Origin: Clostridia bacterium
GTDB taxonomy: Bacteria; Bacillota; Clostridia; Saccharofermentanales; Saccharofermentanaceae
Length of the DNA stretch: 64,000 bases
Assembly (NCBI GenBank): GCA_016281535.1
Contig: JAEEIT010000129.1
Span: 1 to 64,000, forward strand
Direction of reading: 5' to 3'
Shown: positions 35,666 through 46,108 of the stretch, piece after piece
How the letters are laid out: every line of letters starts with the position of its first letter
Numbering within the stretch: the first letter of the stretch is position 1
The notes under the pieces: generated by a model
The model's database searches: none
Told to the model about the DNA's origin: nothing
What the model saw: only the letters and a program-made list of their open reading frames with translations
Position numbers and translations under genes: made by a program

Positions 35666-35694
35666 TAGACGTAGACAAAAGAAAGTGGTATCAT
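35666..35694 (+). promoter_or_regulatory. Promoter of the acyl-CoA synthetase gene
   Basis: TAGACG, a 17-base spacer, TATCAT. A weak match, placed correctly relative to the palindrome and gene. Confidence 0.4.
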
Positions 35695-35757
35695 TTTAAA
35701 ATGCGTGAGGGTGCGCATGCGCCTCATGACAGGAAGTATAACCGCGACGGAGGATTT

Positions 35758-37599
35758 ATGTCGAGCATAGTCGGGAAACCATTACACGAGGGCATTCGTT
35801 ATGAGACGATGCGGGACCTGATCCTTGGATCGAAGGAGAAATATGCGACGAAGGATGCTTTCATCTTCAGAAGAAAGCCGACGGAAGCGGAGATCCATAA
35901 AACATATAATGATTTTACATCCGATGTAGAGTACCTGGCGGAGGCCATCTCTCTTCACGGTTTCCAGGGCGGGCACCTGGGTGTGGTCGGTGAGAATGCC
36001 TATGAGTGGACGGTGTCCTACTCGGCGATATTAAGTTCCGGTTCTGTGGGCCTTCCGCTGGACAGACTCCTTCCGGAACATGAGCTGGTCAGTCTCCTTG
36101 TCAGAGGCAAGGTGGAAGTGCTGTTCTATCACCAGAAACATCACGAGATGATCCTGAATATTGCGAAGAACGAGAAAGAGAACGGGGTTCTGGTGAAGCA
36201 GTATGTCTGCATGTGCACCGAGTACATCGCACCGAATCTGGAATTCCCGAAGGACGATCCCCGGTTCGTGGACATTCAGGACTGGCTCGAAGAGGGAAGA
36301 AAGTCCGTGGAGAGCGGATCGAGCATTATGCGACGTGTCGCCATCGATCCGGACGAGACCCGGATCATCCTCTTTACGTCCGGTACGACGGCTATGAGTA
36401 AGGGCGTTATGCTTTCCCATAAGAACATCATGACGAATGTGTATGCGATCTCCACGACGCTGACACTGAATCCCGGAGAGAGGATCTTCTCGATACTTCC
36501 TCTGCACCATACTTTCGAGAATACCTGTGAGTATTTCATGCTGGCCAGAGGATGCTGTATCTGTTTCTCGGATGGACTTCGTTATATCGTGAAGAACCTG
36601 AATGAGTGGCACGTCGAGGCCTGTATCTCGGTGCCGCTTCTGTTCGAGAATATCCACGGCAAGATCAAGAGCGGTATTGAAGAATCGGGGAAAGCCGGTC
36701 TTCTTTCCATGATGATCCCGGTCAGCAATTTCCTGAGAAAATTTAAGATCGACCTGCGGCGTGTATTCTTCTCGTCGATCATCAAGAAACTCGGCGGTCA
36801 TCTGCGCCTCATCGTTATCGGCGGCGCCGGGATCGCGAAGAACTATATCGAAGATTTCAATAACTGGGGATTCGAGTTCCTGATGGGCTACGGCCTGACC
36901 GAGACCTCTCCGGTTATCGCCGTGACGACGAATAAATGTAATGTCTACGGATCTGTCGGCAGACCGATCACAGGTGTAGAAGTGAAGATCGACACAGACA
37001 GTCCGAAAATTGGGACAGTTGGTGAGATACTATCTAGGAGTGACTGTGTCATGCAGGGTTACTACGAGAATCCGGAAGCTACGGCAGAAGTGCTCGAAGA
37101 AGACGGATGGTTCCACACCGGAGATATGGGTTATCTCGATAAGAAGGGATGCCTGCATATCACCGGCCGTGTGAAGTCGATGATCGTGCTTACCAACGGA
37201 AAGAAAGCTTTCCCGGAAGAGATGGAATCTCTTCTGAATAACATCCCGGGCGTCAAGGAGGCTTTCGTCTGGGGATGTAAGGACGATAAGGATGCTGTGG
37301 ACATTTGCGCCAAGCTCCTTATCGACCGGAAAGTCATCGGTGAGAACCTCCCGATCCCGGATACGACCGCAGGTGATAATGCGGTACGGGAGTATCTGAG
37401 CGCGAAGATGAAGGAAGTCAACCATCAGATGCCGTCGTATAAGTCGATCCATTATTTCGTCTTCTCGGAGACGGAGATGGTGAAGACCACGACGCTGAAG
37501 GTGAAGCGTCCTTCCGAACAGCAGGCGATCGAGGCAACACTCGAGAAGGCCGGCACGACAATGAAAGCAGCGAACGGACAGAATCTGGATACCCTCTGA
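35758..37599 (+). CDS. Long-chain acyl-CoA (or acyl-ACP) synthetase
   Basis: 613 residues, start at MSSIVGK with GGAGGA upstream. AMP-binding motifs are ILFTSGTTAMSKGVMLSHKN and GYGLTETSPV, with DGWFHTGDMGYLD further on and the catalytic lysine region near the C-terminus (KTTTLKVKR). It activates a fatty acid as acyl-AMP and transfers it to CoA or a carrier protein. The nearby free-standing ACP makes an acyl-ACP synthetase role possible. Confidence 0.92.
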   Translation: MSSIVGKPLHEGIRYETMRDLILGSKEKYATKDAFIFRRKPTEAEIHKTYNDFTSDVEYLAEAISLHGFQGGHLGVVGENAYEWTVSYSAILSSGSVGLPLDRLLPEHELVSLLVRGKVEVLFYHQKHHEMILNIAKNEKENGVLVKQYVCMCTEYIAPNLEFPKDDPRFVDIQDWLEEGRKSVESGSSIMRRVAIDPDETRIILFTSGTTAMSKGVMLSHKNIMTNVYAISTTLTLNPGERIFSILPLHHTFENTCEYFMLARGCCICFSDGLRYIVKNLNEWHVEACISVPLLFENIHGKIKSGIEESGKAGLLSMMIPVSNFLRKFKIDLRRVFFSSIIKKLGGHLRLIVIGGAGIAKNYIEDFNNWGFEFLMGYGLTETSPVIAVTTNKCNVYGSVGRPITGVEVKIDTDSPKIGTVGEILSRSDCVMQGYYENPEATAEVLEEDGWFHTGDMGYLDKKGCLHITGRVKSMIVLTNGKKAFPEEMESLLNNIPGVKEAFVWGCKDDKDAVDICAKLLIDRKVIGENLPIPDTTAGDNAVREYLSAKMKEVNHQMPSYKSIHYFVFSETEMVKTTTLKVKRPSEQQAIEATLEKAGTTMKAANGQNLDTL

Positions 37600-37630
37600 C
37601 AGCATCATTGACTGCAAGGAGGAGAGAATC

Positions 37631-40600
37631 ATGGCTTTTCATTTGCTATATGGCGAGAACCCGGGACTTCTTCTGGACCGTGCTCTTGAACGGATCTGCG
37701 AGGAAGCGGTCCGCTGGCCGACGAAGCGTGGCTATATTATTGTTCCCGAGAAGATGAAGGCGGAAGTGGAACGCCGCTATATCGAGATCCTTCAGGAGAA
37801 GAAGGCAGGCGGAGATCCGCGCGCGGCGTTCATGATGATCGATGTCGTGAGTTTCTCGCGTTTAGCCTACCGTGTCGTAAGTGAAGTCGGCGGAACATCC
37901 GGAAGGTCGATGGATCCGGTCGCCAAGACTATCCTGATCCACCGTATTCTGCGCGAGAACGAGGAGTCCTTCCCGCAGCTTTCCCGGTTCGCCGAGCGTG
38001 TCGGTTCGGTCCGCGAGATCGATGAGGTCCTCGGTGATTTCTACAGGTATAACATTACCGCACCGATGCTTAAGGAGATGGACCGCGAAGGGATCGATCC
38101 GACCGTTGCGCAGAAGATCTCTGATTTCGGACTTCTGATCGAGAAGCTGGATCAGCAGAGGGAAGCGTACGGGTTTGCTCCGGAGCGCTACTCGATGAAG
38201 CGTCTGGCCGAGGTGCTGGAACTCATGCGGGAGGATGCGCCCGAGACGAAGACCTGGCCGCTTCGACGCCTCTCATTCCTCCGCCAGGCATCCGCCTGGA
38301 TCCTGGGTTTCGGAGAGAACCGTATCTTCACTCCGGAGGAATATAACATTGTTACACTCCTTGCATCGGTCATGGAGAAGGTGACTCTGACGGCTGTTTC
38401 CGATCTTCGCGGGGAGGCATCGGAGAACGATCTGTGCCATTTCGGAAATAAGACCGTCGAATACTTCGGGAAGGTCAAGCCTTTCTCTTCGATGGAGAGA
38501 ATCGAGGGTAAGAGTCAGCAGAATGCGCGCCTTCAGAAGATCTTCCGGGATTATTCCACACGTGCCGGCAAGAAGGAGGAGGATGCCTTTTTCCAGGCGC
38601 CGGTGGAGATCCGCGTGTTCCCGCAGATCAACGATGAGCTGGAATATGTGGCGGCCCGGATCAGCGAGATGGTTCGTCTGGGTGATTACCGCTATCGCGA
38701 TATTACGGTCGTGCTGTGTGATCCGTCCAAGTACGAGAGCAGCCTTCATGCGGCATTTGCCCGCTTCGGCCTGGATGCATTCCTGGATTCGAATTCCCGC
38801 CTGATGGGGACTTCGTGGCTTCAGTATGTGCAGGCGGTTCTGGATATGTGCCGGTATAACTGGAAGCTTTCTTTCGTGATGAACTGGATGAGAAGCGGAT
38901 TTGTCGCGCTCTCTCCGATCCTGATCGACAAATTCGAGAATTACTGCCTTCTTCACGGCATTAAGGACAGAGGCAGGATGCTCAAGTGTCTTTCCTATGC
39001 GAAGGATGAACATGAGAAGACCTATTTCGAGCCGGTCAGCAGGAAGATCAAGGAACTGGATCAGGGCATCCGCGAGCTGACAAGAAGAAATACATGCAGT
39101 GAGAGGGCGGTCGTTCTTCACGATCTGATCGCGACGCAGCAGGAGAAAGTCGAGAAGCTGGTCGATGAGTGGGCGAGTGCCGGGAACCAGGAGGCGGCGC
39201 TGGCGCTGGCCGCATCGTATAATGCTTTGGACGATGCCCTTCGGGCACTGGCGGGACCGGTCGGGGATTTCGATATTTCCTGCGATAACTTCTGCGATGC
39301 CGTACTCTCTGCCGTCTCGTCCAAGGTGCTTCGTAAGATCCCGTCGTATGTGGACCAGATTACCGTGACGGATCCTGCCAATGCATACAGGCGACCCTGC
39401 CGTACGCTCTTCGTCGTCGGCCCGAACCGGAATAATTTCCCGTTCTCGTCTCCGTCGGAAGGATATCTGAAGAACCGGGAACGTGAAGTGATCGCAGAGA
39501 AGCTTTCTATGGTTTTTCCGAATCATGCGAAGGACCGCTCCTACTCGGACTTCTTTACCGCGTGTGCACTTCTTCAGGTGCCTACGGAACGGATCATCTT
39601 CACGATGGGCAATAACGTGGAGATGTCCTCCATGATCCATTTTATTCAGGAGAATTACCCGAATATCTCCGCTGCCTCTATGGAGAATCTTTCTCTTTCC
39701 GATCCCCGTGTACTTAAGTCGGACCGCATGCAGGATTATCTGCGGGAAGCGCTTACGGACCGTATCACGGTGGGCGCGGAGGAATGGGACAAACTCCGGA
39801 GGGTCTGGAAGAAGTATTTCGGGATGCGGGACCTTTCCGACGAACAGAAGAAGGATCCGGATCTTCAGATCCCGAAGGAACAGATCCTGGAAAGATTTAA
39901 AGGACAGATGCGGATGAGCGTGTCTTCGATCGAGTCGTATGTGATGTGCCCGTACCGGTATTTCTGCGAGAAGGTACTGAAGGTCGAAGAGAGAAAGGTC
40001 CAGTCTCTGGCATATACGGATATCGGAACGATCGCACATGAGATGGTGCGTCATGCGGTGGAAGAATTCCGGGCAGAACTCGACAAGGCCCCGACCGCAG
40101 AAGAGAAGAAAGAAATCCTTGCCGCTTATACCTCCCGGGAGAAGCGTCCGTGGGCGGAGAAACTTCTTTCGGACGTGCACGAGAAGAGTACGTTCGCCTT
40201 CAGCGAGGATCCGGCCATGAAGAAAGAAGCAGACGGAAGGATCGTCCGAAGTGTATCGGAAACGCTACAGGAAGTGTTTGACCGCATCGATCCGGACGGT
40301 TTCGTTCCGGCCCGGTTTGAGATGGATTTCGGTAAGGACGGCGCTCCTCCATATGAGATCACATTGAAGGACGGAGAGAAGGTGGACTTTAACGGTACGA
40401 TCGACCGTGTGGATATCGATCCTGTCAATAAGCGTTTCCGGATCGTCGATTATAAGACCGGTGCCAAGAAGATCGATTACGATGCGATCTATGCGGGAGA
40501 AAGTGTCCAGCTTCTGGCATATATGTATATCTATCAGAAGCTTTTTGAGAAGGAATTCTCACCGGACGGGGTGTCTTATCTTCAGGTCCGGACGGCAAGT

Positions 40601-41005
40601 GAGAAATCACCGCTTCTGGGCCAGTCATTCAGTGAAGAGAACATCAGGAAGGCGCGGGAAGAATCCCTGAAGAAGGCCTATCGTGGCGGTACCTTCTCGA
40701 TGCAGGCCGATTCGGAGGATATGCTCCTGGCAGCGGAAAGGTCGATCGAAAGCATTAAGAAGAACTGTGAACTTCTTTTCGGCGGACATTTCCCGTCCAA
40801 GCCGGGAAAGATCGGAAAGAAGTCTTTTGTGGACTGCAGCACATGTGCTTTTGCAGCGGTATGTAATCAGGATCAGCTGGCGCCGCAGTATACGAAGCTT
40901 CCGACCTTCCCGATGGTAAAGGGCGGAGCGGATGGAAAGAAAGTGTCTTTCTTTACGGCATTGAAGGGAAGTGAGAAGAGTGAATCCGACAACGGAACAA
41001 AGTAA
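37631..41005 (+). CDS. addB: AddAB helicase-nuclease subunit AddB
   Basis: 1124 residues. The N-terminus has YGENPGLLLDRA, the altered Walker A region of AddB/RexB-type proteins. The C-terminal nuclease has FRIVDYKTGAKK. Four cysteines expected to hold a 4Fe-4S cluster are seen: one in YVMCPYRYFC and three in CSTCAFAAVC (Cx2Cx5C). With AddA it resects double-strand breaks and responds to Chi sites. GGAGGAG precedes the start; it overlaps addA. Confidence 0.95.
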   Translation: MAFHLLYGENPGLLLDRALERICEEAVRWPTKRGYIIVPEKMKAEVERRYIEILQEKKAGGDPRAAFMMIDVVSFSRLAYRVVSEVGGTSGRSMDPVAKTILIHRILRENEESFPQLSRFAERVGSVREIDEVLGDFYRYNITAPMLKEMDREGIDPTVAQKISDFGLLIEKLDQQREAYGFAPERYSMKRLAEVLELMREDAPETKTWPLRRLSFLRQASAWILGFGENRIFTPEEYNIVTLLASVMEKVTLTAVSDLRGEASENDLCHFGNKTVEYFGKVKPFSSMERIEGKSQQNARLQKIFRDYSTRAGKKEEDAFFQAPVEIRVFPQINDELEYVAARISEMVRLGDYRYRDITVVLCDPSKYESSLHAAFARFGLDAFLDSNSRLMGTSWLQYVQAVLDMCRYNWKLSFVMNWMRSGFVALSPILIDKFENYCLLHGIKDRGRMLKCLSYAKDEHEKTYFEPVSRKIKELDQGIRELTRRNTCSERAVVLHDLIATQQEKVEKLVDEWASAGNQEAALALAASYNALDDALRALAGPVGDFDISCDNFCDAVLSAVSSKVLRKIPSYVDQITVTDPANAYRRPCRTLFVVGPNRNNFPFSSPSEGYLKNREREVIAEKLSMVFPNHAKDRSYSDFFTACALLQVPTERIIFTMGNNVEMSSMIHFIQENYPNISAASMENLSLSDPRVLKSDRMQDYLREALTDRITVGAEEWDKLRRVWKKYFGMRDLSDEQKKDPDLQIPKEQILERFKGQMRMSVSSIESYVMCPYRYFCEKVLKVEERKVQSLAYTDIGTIAHEMVRHAVEEFRAELDKAPTAEEKKEILAAYTSREKRPWAEKLLSDVHEKSTFAFSEDPAMKKEADGRIVRSVSETLQEVFDRIDPDGFVPARFEMDFGKDGAPPYEITLKDGEKVDFNGTIDRVDIDPVNKRFRIVDYKTGAKKIDYDAIYAGESVQLLAYMYIYQKLFEKEFSPDGVSYLQVRTASEKSPLLGQSFSEENIRKAREESLKKAYRGGTFSMQADSEDMLLAAERSIESIKKNCELLFGGHFPSKPGKIGKKSFVDCSTCAFAAVCNQDQLAPQYTKLPTFPMVKGGADGKKVSFFTALKGSEKSESDNGTK

Positions 41006-44000
41006 TATCATTAAAGAACCCCGCGGGAATCTTCTTGTCAGTGCTGCTGCCGGCTCCGGAAAGACGACTGTCATGACGGAGCGTATCGTCGCGCGGATCC
41101 TGAAGCGTGAACTGAGCGTGGACCGTATGCTGGTCATGACATTTACGAATGCGGCCGCGGCCAATATGAGTGCGAAACTGGAAGAGAAGCTCCGTGCGGT
41201 TCTTGCGAAGACTTCCGACCGCGAGATGCGTAAATATCTCAGCTCGCAGATCGCGATGCTTCCGTCTGCATTTATCTCTACGATCGATGCCTTCTGCGTG
41301 AAGGTCATAAGCAGTTTTTCTTCTTCGGTCCGTGACGAGAACGGTGAACTTCTGATCGAGCCCGGAAGTACTGTGCTGGACGATACACATAAGGCTATCC
41401 TTCTTTCCGAATCCTTCGATGAAGTGTTTGCCGAGGCCTATCTTCTGACCGAGAAGGCGGATGCCGATCCGGAGTACGGGAAAGAGATCATGGACAGTGG
41501 CAAGGATGGCACCTGGCCGGGAGATCTTCTTGAGCTGGGCGTGACCCGCAAGGTGTGGGCGGAACAGTTCATCGGGATGGTCACGTCCCTGGGATCCGGC
41601 AGAGATGACCGGAGCCTTAAAGAAGACATGATGAAGAAGCTCGACTATCTGCGGAGCCTTCCTCGTTACCGGCTGTGGCTTACTGAGAAACTTCTGAAGA
41701 AGAAAGAAGAGTCCGACGCCCCGCTTTCTTCACCGTTTTACGGAAGGATCTGGAAGACTGTGCGCACCCTGGTGAAGGAACGTCTCCCGTATGTGCGTAA
41801 GAATTTTGCGGATGTTGACCAGGTCATCTTCCTTAAAGATGCGAAGAAGAATGCGGAAAGACAGAAACAGTGGAAGATCTGGCTCGCTTATGTTCTTGCA
41901 TTCGGAGAGTATATTGCAGATACGGAAGAATTCGACTGGGATGAACTGGTTGCCCGTGCTGCGAAGAAGCCTTCCGATAAGCTTCCTGATGCGAGAAGAA
42001 GCAAGAATACGGATGATACACTTCTGGATTATTTGGACGAGCTGGGCCCGTTCTATGAACTTTCGTATCTTCTGACCGGAGTCAGCAAGAACGGTGACCT
42101 CACGAAGGTTATGAATAAGTACACCCGCTTCTTCTTCGGCAAGACGGAGGAGGAACTCCGTGAGGAAGCCCGGAACTTGTTCCCGACGCTTCTTCGGTAC
42201 TTCGAGGTGGTTCTGGCAGCAGATAGAAGATATGCGGAGAAGAAGAGGAAAGAGTCTTCTCTTGACTTTACGGATCAGGAACAGATGGCGATGCTTCTTC
42301 TTTCCCAGGAGGAAGTTGCTTCGTACTACCGGGATCTTTTCGACGAGATCTATATTGATGAATATCAGGATAACAGTGGGGTGCAGGATGCGATCGTGCA
42401 GTGTTTCTCCCGTGAAAATGTCTTCTTCGTGGGAGATGTGAAGCAGAGCATCTACCGGTTCCGTCATGCGAAACCACAGATGTTCCTTGACCGCTGTGAG
42501 AAATACGAAGCGGGACAGGGGGGAACGCTGTTCAGGCTTAAGGAGAATTTCAGAAGCGTAAGCGGTGTGCTTTCTGTGGCGAATGAAGTATTCGAAGAGA
42601 TCATGGGCAAGGACTTCGCGGACATTGAATACGATGATTCGCATGCCTTGAAGAAAGGTGTCAAGCAGAATGAACCCAAGGAGACAGGTGGCTCTCCGGT
42701 GACGGTGATCCTGGCTGAGGATGACTGGGTGGAAGAGGACGAAGAGGACGAGAAGAGTTCGGCAGAAGATACCGGATCTTCGGATGGAACTTCGGCTCAG
42801 AAAGAGGAAGGAAAAGACGAAGGAACATCTGAATCTGATGAGGATGGCGATGAGTACGGACAGTCCGACGAACAGCTTCTCAAGAATGTGGAGAAGGAAG
42901 CCCGGATCATTGCCCGGAAGATCTATGAACTGAGCCGTCTGCCCGGTTTCTCCTATAAGGACTGTGCTGTCCTCACGACGACGAATGCGACGGCGATGAA
43001 GGCGGCGGAGATGCTCGGGAAGTGCGGGATCCCTGCAAGAGGCCCTTTCCTCGGAAATATTCTCCAGCATCCTGACCTTCGGGTCATGATCGATCTGGCA
43101 CGTATTACGGATAATGTGCTGGTGGATATTCCGCTGGCTTCTGTCATGAAGTCCGGTATTCCGCAGGCCGGATTCTCGGATGAGGATCTTCTTGTGATCC
43201 GGCTGTTCGCGGATAAGGAAGGAAGAGGTGCCGCACTGTTCTGCGAGAAAGTTCTGTTCTTTGCCGAGAAAGCAGAGGGAGACCTGGCGGAGAAAGTCCG
43301 TTCGTTCCTGTCTTTCGTGAATGATCTTCGGACCTGGGCGATGCAGATGCCCATGACCAAATGGCTTGAACACGTGTATGCGATTACGGACTATCCGAAG
43401 CGTGTCCGGATGCAGATGAACGGTGAAGAACGATATTTCGCACTGATGTCACTGGCCGAATGGGCGGCCCGGTTCGACCTGACAAGAAGATCCGGACTTC
43501 GCGCATTTGTGGGATACATTGAAGAGATGGACGCCCAGAAGGACAGCAAGACCGAGATTGAGCTTTCCGCTTCGCTGGAAGATGTGGTGCGCTGCATGAC
43601 GATCCATAAGAGTAAGGGTCTGGAATTTCCGTATGTTTTCCTCTGCGGGCTTCAGGCTTCGCAGAAGGCGGATGCCTCTCCGGTACGCCTTAACGAGAAT
43701 GGTGAGATGGCTGCGGTATGTTATTGTCCGCAGTGGCAGGCAAAATATGAACCTCATGATTTCTTCTTCCTGAATATGGAGAACCGGCGCGAAGAAGAAG
43801 CGGAAAAGATCCGCCTTCTGTATGTCGCCATGACTCGTGCGGAGAAGAAACTGTTCGTTGTGGCGGTGGTCAGGCGTACGAAAGAGAATATGATCAGCGG
43901 CTGTTCGTGGGTGAATGAGGTAATGGCTGCACCACAGGGAGAGAAACTTCCTTACACGACGATGTGGAAGCTGGGGACGCATCTTCAGAGACTTCTGGCG

Positions 44001-44975
44001 GCGCTGGTGCGAAGACATCCGGCATGGGTGGATCCGATCCTCAATCGGGTAAAGGTAGAGGAAGGAGATCTGGATTATTCGGGTGAAGAGAGAAGTCCCG
44101 ACAGCCCGGATCTGGCGTTGATCGTCGACAGTGGCAGCAGGCTGTCGGTAAGTCCGGTCGAGCCGCCTTCTTCAGATGCTGCTGCATATGAGGAAGCGAG
44201 AAACGAGAAGATTGAAATGAAACTTACTGCTGAAGAAAATAGGCGTTTCGCGCTTCTTGAGATGGATGAGAAAGGGTGGAAGGAGCTCGACCTGATCCCG
44301 TCGAAATCCACAGTCAGCGACTTTGCCCGCATGCTGAACCGGGAAGAGACCGAGGAAGAGGAAGAGCCGGCGAGGCTGGAAACCATGAATATGCGTGTGC
44401 ATGAAAGTGCCGAGAAATGGAAAGGTTCAGGATATACCGCTGCGGAGCTGGGTACACTTCTTCACAGTGCCTGGCAGTATCTCGATTTCGCGGGAATTCG
44501 AAGCAGTGGCGGTAAAGTGGACTGGCAGGCTGAACTTACGAAACTTTCAAGTAACGGCATGATCGCGAAGGATCAGGTCGAAGTGCTTCTTCCCTTTGCA
44601 CCATGTATGCAGAAGTTCCTGGAAAGTGATCTTTGCGGCTCGGTCGTTTCGGCAGAGGAAGATCCGGAACGGGGAACGTTCAGGGAGATCCCCTTTGCGC
44701 TTGCTCTCCCGGGGGCGGAAGGAGACGGACACGATTTTACTCTTGTACAGGGTATGATCGATATCTGGTTCATTGATACAGACGGACAGGCTGTACTGAT
44801 CGACTATAAATCCGACCGGATCTCCGGAAGTGCCGAAGAGAAGCAGGCGGAAGTCGAGAAGCGCCATAAGGCCCAGATCGATATGTATGCGCAGGCGATT
44901 ACGGCGGCGACCGGAAAACAGGTGAAGCGTAAGATCATCTGGCTGATTCGGGACGGAATGGCGATTGAACTGTAG
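40980..44975 (+). CDS. addA: AddAB helicase-nuclease subunit AddA
   Basis: About 1331 residues. The GTG at 40980 is preferred because it places VNPTTEQ at the normal family start and leaves 11 bases from AAGGG; the GTG at 40971 is the alternative. UvrD-type motifs are SAAAGSGKTTV (Walker A), YIDEYQDNSG (motif II), VGDVKQSIYRFR, TIHKSKGLEFPYVF and LLYVAMTRAEKK. The C-terminal nuclease has VLIDYKSDR. An acidic insert of about 60 residues lies near 585-645. It starts inside addB, so translation is coupled. Confidence 0.95.
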   Translation: MNPTTEQSNIIKEPRGNLLVSAAAGSGKTTVMTERIVARILKRELSVDRMLVMTFTNAAAANMSAKLEEKLRAVLAKTSDREMRKYLSSQIAMLPSAFISTIDAFCVKVISSFSSSVRDENGELLIEPGSTVLDDTHKAILLSESFDEVFAEAYLLTEKADADPEYGKEIMDSGKDGTWPGDLLELGVTRKVWAEQFIGMVTSLGSGRDDRSLKEDMMKKLDYLRSLPRYRLWLTEKLLKKKEESDAPLSSPFYGRIWKTVRTLVKERLPYVRKNFADVDQVIFLKDAKKNAERQKQWKIWLAYVLAFGEYIADTEEFDWDELVARAAKKPSDKLPDARRSKNTDDTLLDYLDELGPFYELSYLLTGVSKNGDLTKVMNKYTRFFFGKTEEELREEARNLFPTLLRYFEVVLAADRRYAEKKRKESSLDFTDQEQMAMLLLSQEEVASYYRDLFDEIYIDEYQDNSGVQDAIVQCFSRENVFFVGDVKQSIYRFRHAKPQMFLDRCEKYEAGQGGTLFRLKENFRSVSGVLSVANEVFEEIMGKDFADIEYDDSHALKKGVKQNEPKETGGSPVTVILAEDDWVEEDEEDEKSSAEDTGSSDGTSAQKEEGKDEGTSESDEDGDEYGQSDEQLLKNVEKEARIIARKIYELSRLPGFSYKDCAVLTTTNATAMKAAEMLGKCGIPARGPFLGNILQHPDLRVMIDLARITDNVLVDIPLASVMKSGIPQAGFSDEDLLVIRLFADKEGRGAALFCEKVLFFAEKAEGDLAEKVRSFLSFVNDLRTWAMQMPMTKWLEHVYAITDYPKRVRMQMNGEERYFALMSLAEWAARFDLTRRSGLRAFVGYIEEMDAQKDSKTEIELSASLEDVVRCMTIHKSKGLEFPYVFLCGLQASQKADASPVRLNENGEMAAVCYCPQWQAKYEPHDFFFLNMENRREEEAEKIRLLYVAMTRAEKKLFVVAVVRRTKENMISGCSWVNEVMAAPQGEKLPYTTMWKLGTHLQRLLAALVRRHPAWVDPILNRVKVEEGDLDYSGEERSPDSPDLALIVDSGSRLSVSPVEPPSSDAAAYEEARNEKIEMKLTAEENRRFALLEMDEKGWKELDLIPSKSTVSDFARMLNREETEEEEEPARLETMNMRVHESAEKWKGSGYTAAELGTLLHSAWQYLDFAGIRSSGGKVDWQAELTKLSSNGMIAKDQVEVLLPFAPCMQKFLESDLCGSVVSAEEDPERGTFREIPFALALPGAEGDGHDFTLVQGMIDIWFIDTDGQAVLIDYKSDRISGSAEEKQAEVEKRHKAQIDMYAQAITAATGKQVKRKIIWLIRDGMAIEL

Positions 44976-44978
44976 AAA

Positions 44979-44995
44979 TTGTGCAATCTGCACAA
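44979..44995. repeat. Inverted repeat TTGTGCA-ATC-TGCACAA
   Basis: Perfect 7-bp arms around 3 bases, 4 bases after addA. The loop is tight for an RNA hairpin and no T-tract follows, so an operator is likelier than a terminator. A related GTGCAA/TTGCAC repeat lies at 46676-46695. Confidence 0.4.
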
Positions 44996-45040
44996 ACGAA
45001 CATAGAACTAAAGGAGGACGTTTCATTAGAAATGCCCTCT

Positions 45041-45067
45041 TTGCTTCTGTGGGAATTGCCGTATAAT
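45041..45067 (+). promoter_or_regulatory. Promoter of the RpoD-like sigma factor gene
   Basis: TTGCTT, a 15-base spacer, and a perfect TATAAT (45062-45067). The short spacer makes the -35 uncertain. Confidence 0.4.
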
Positions 45068-45158
45068 TATTTTGGGCGAATTTCCACACTAAACACATTT
45101 TTATGCCCTTGTTTCCCATACACCACACACGCAAATGTACAAGGAGGACGATGTACAT

Positions 45159-46106
45159 ATGGCTACTATTCTCTCTAAGCACCCGGAAGCTATGGACTCG
45201 GAAAACGAGATGTTTCTCTCTTCAGATGAGGCTCTTTCTTCGTTTCAGGAGAAAGAGAGTGACGCTGAAGGAAAAGAGGATCTCGGATCCGGATACATGG
45301 ACGATTCCACGAAGCAGTATATGGCGGAGATCGGCCGCTATCCTCTTCTTACCCCGGAAGAGGAACTGGATGTTGCCCGCCGTGTGGCGGAAGGGGATGA
45401 AGAGGCAAGGAGTACGCTTATTACGAGCAACCTGCGCCTGGTCGTCTCTATTGCGAAGAAGTATACTTCTTCCGGTATGCTGATCCTGGATCTGATTGAG
45501 GAGGGAAATATCGGTCTGATGAAGGCCGTGTCGAAATACGACTACAGGAAAGGTTATAAGTTCAGCACGTATGCGACCTGGTGGATCCGCCAGGGGATCA
45601 CGCGCGCCATTTCCGAGAAATCGCGCCTGATCCGGCTCCCTGTTCACGCGTGCGAATCCGTGAACCGTATGAACCGCTGCATCCGTGAACTGACACAGAA
45701 GCTCGGCCGTGAACCTTCGGAAGAGGAAGTGGCCGGAAGCATGGGCTGCTCGGTAAAGAAAGTCCGTGAACTCAGCGATATCAGCCGTGATCCTGTCTCT
45801 ACGGATAAGCCTGTGGGAGAAGAGGGAGATGCCACGCTGGGCGATCTGGTCGTGGATGGAAGTATCCCGTCTCCGGAAGAGACCGTAGAGAATACACTCC
45901 TTCGTGAACGGATGGAGGAGATCCTGGACAAGTGTCTGGATCCGAGAGAACGGACGGTGATACGCTGGCGGTACGGCTTCGACGGAGGTCGTCAGCGCAC
46001 GCTGGAAGAGATCGGCCGGCATTTCTCCGTGACACGTGAGAGGATCCGCCAGATCGAGGCGAAGGCCCAGCGTAAGATTAAGAGAGAACTCAGTAAGAAC
46101 GCCTGA
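45159..46106 (+). CDS. RpoD-like (group 2) sigma factor
   Basis: 315 residues, start chosen at the ATG about 10 bases after AAGGAGGACG. It lacks region 1.1. Region 1.2 starts TKQYMAEIGRYPLLT, region 2 has [12 protein letters not shown] and [15 protein letters not shown], and region 4.2 has [23 protein letters not shown]. The -10-reading residues of region 2.4 (RQ.IT) are kept, so it should use promoters like those of SigA. It lies 1.5 kb before the sigA-type gene. No anti-sigma factor is adjacent. Confidence 0.9.
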   Translation: MATILSKHPEAMDSENEMFLSSDEALSSFQEKESDAEGKEDLGSGYMDDSTKQYMAEIGRYPLLTPEEELDVARRVAEGDEEARSTLITSNLRLVVSIAKKYTSSGMLILDLIEEGNIGLMKAVSKYDYRKGYKFSTYATWWIRQGITRAISEKSRLIRLPVHACESVNRMNRCIRELTQKLGREPSEEEVAGSMGCSVKKVRELSDISRDPVSTDKPVGEEGDATLGDLVVDGSIPSPEETVENTLLRERMEEILDKCLDPRERTVIRWRYGFDGGRQRTLEEIGRHFSVTRERIRQIEAKAQRKIKRELSKNA

Positions 46107-46108
46107 TC

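Noticed and set aside
38273-40180. 635-residue minus-strand ORF opposite addB
   Set aside because: Antisense of addB; His/Arg-rich and without any domain.
41730-43373. 547-residue minus-strand ORF opposite addA
   Set aside because: Antisense of addA helicase motifs.
44981-45178. 65-residue ORF overlapping the sigma gene start, preceded by AAAGGAGGACG
   Set aside because: It runs through the predicted promoter and into the sigma coding start in another frame; the product has no plausible features. A leader peptide cannot be excluded but is not supported.
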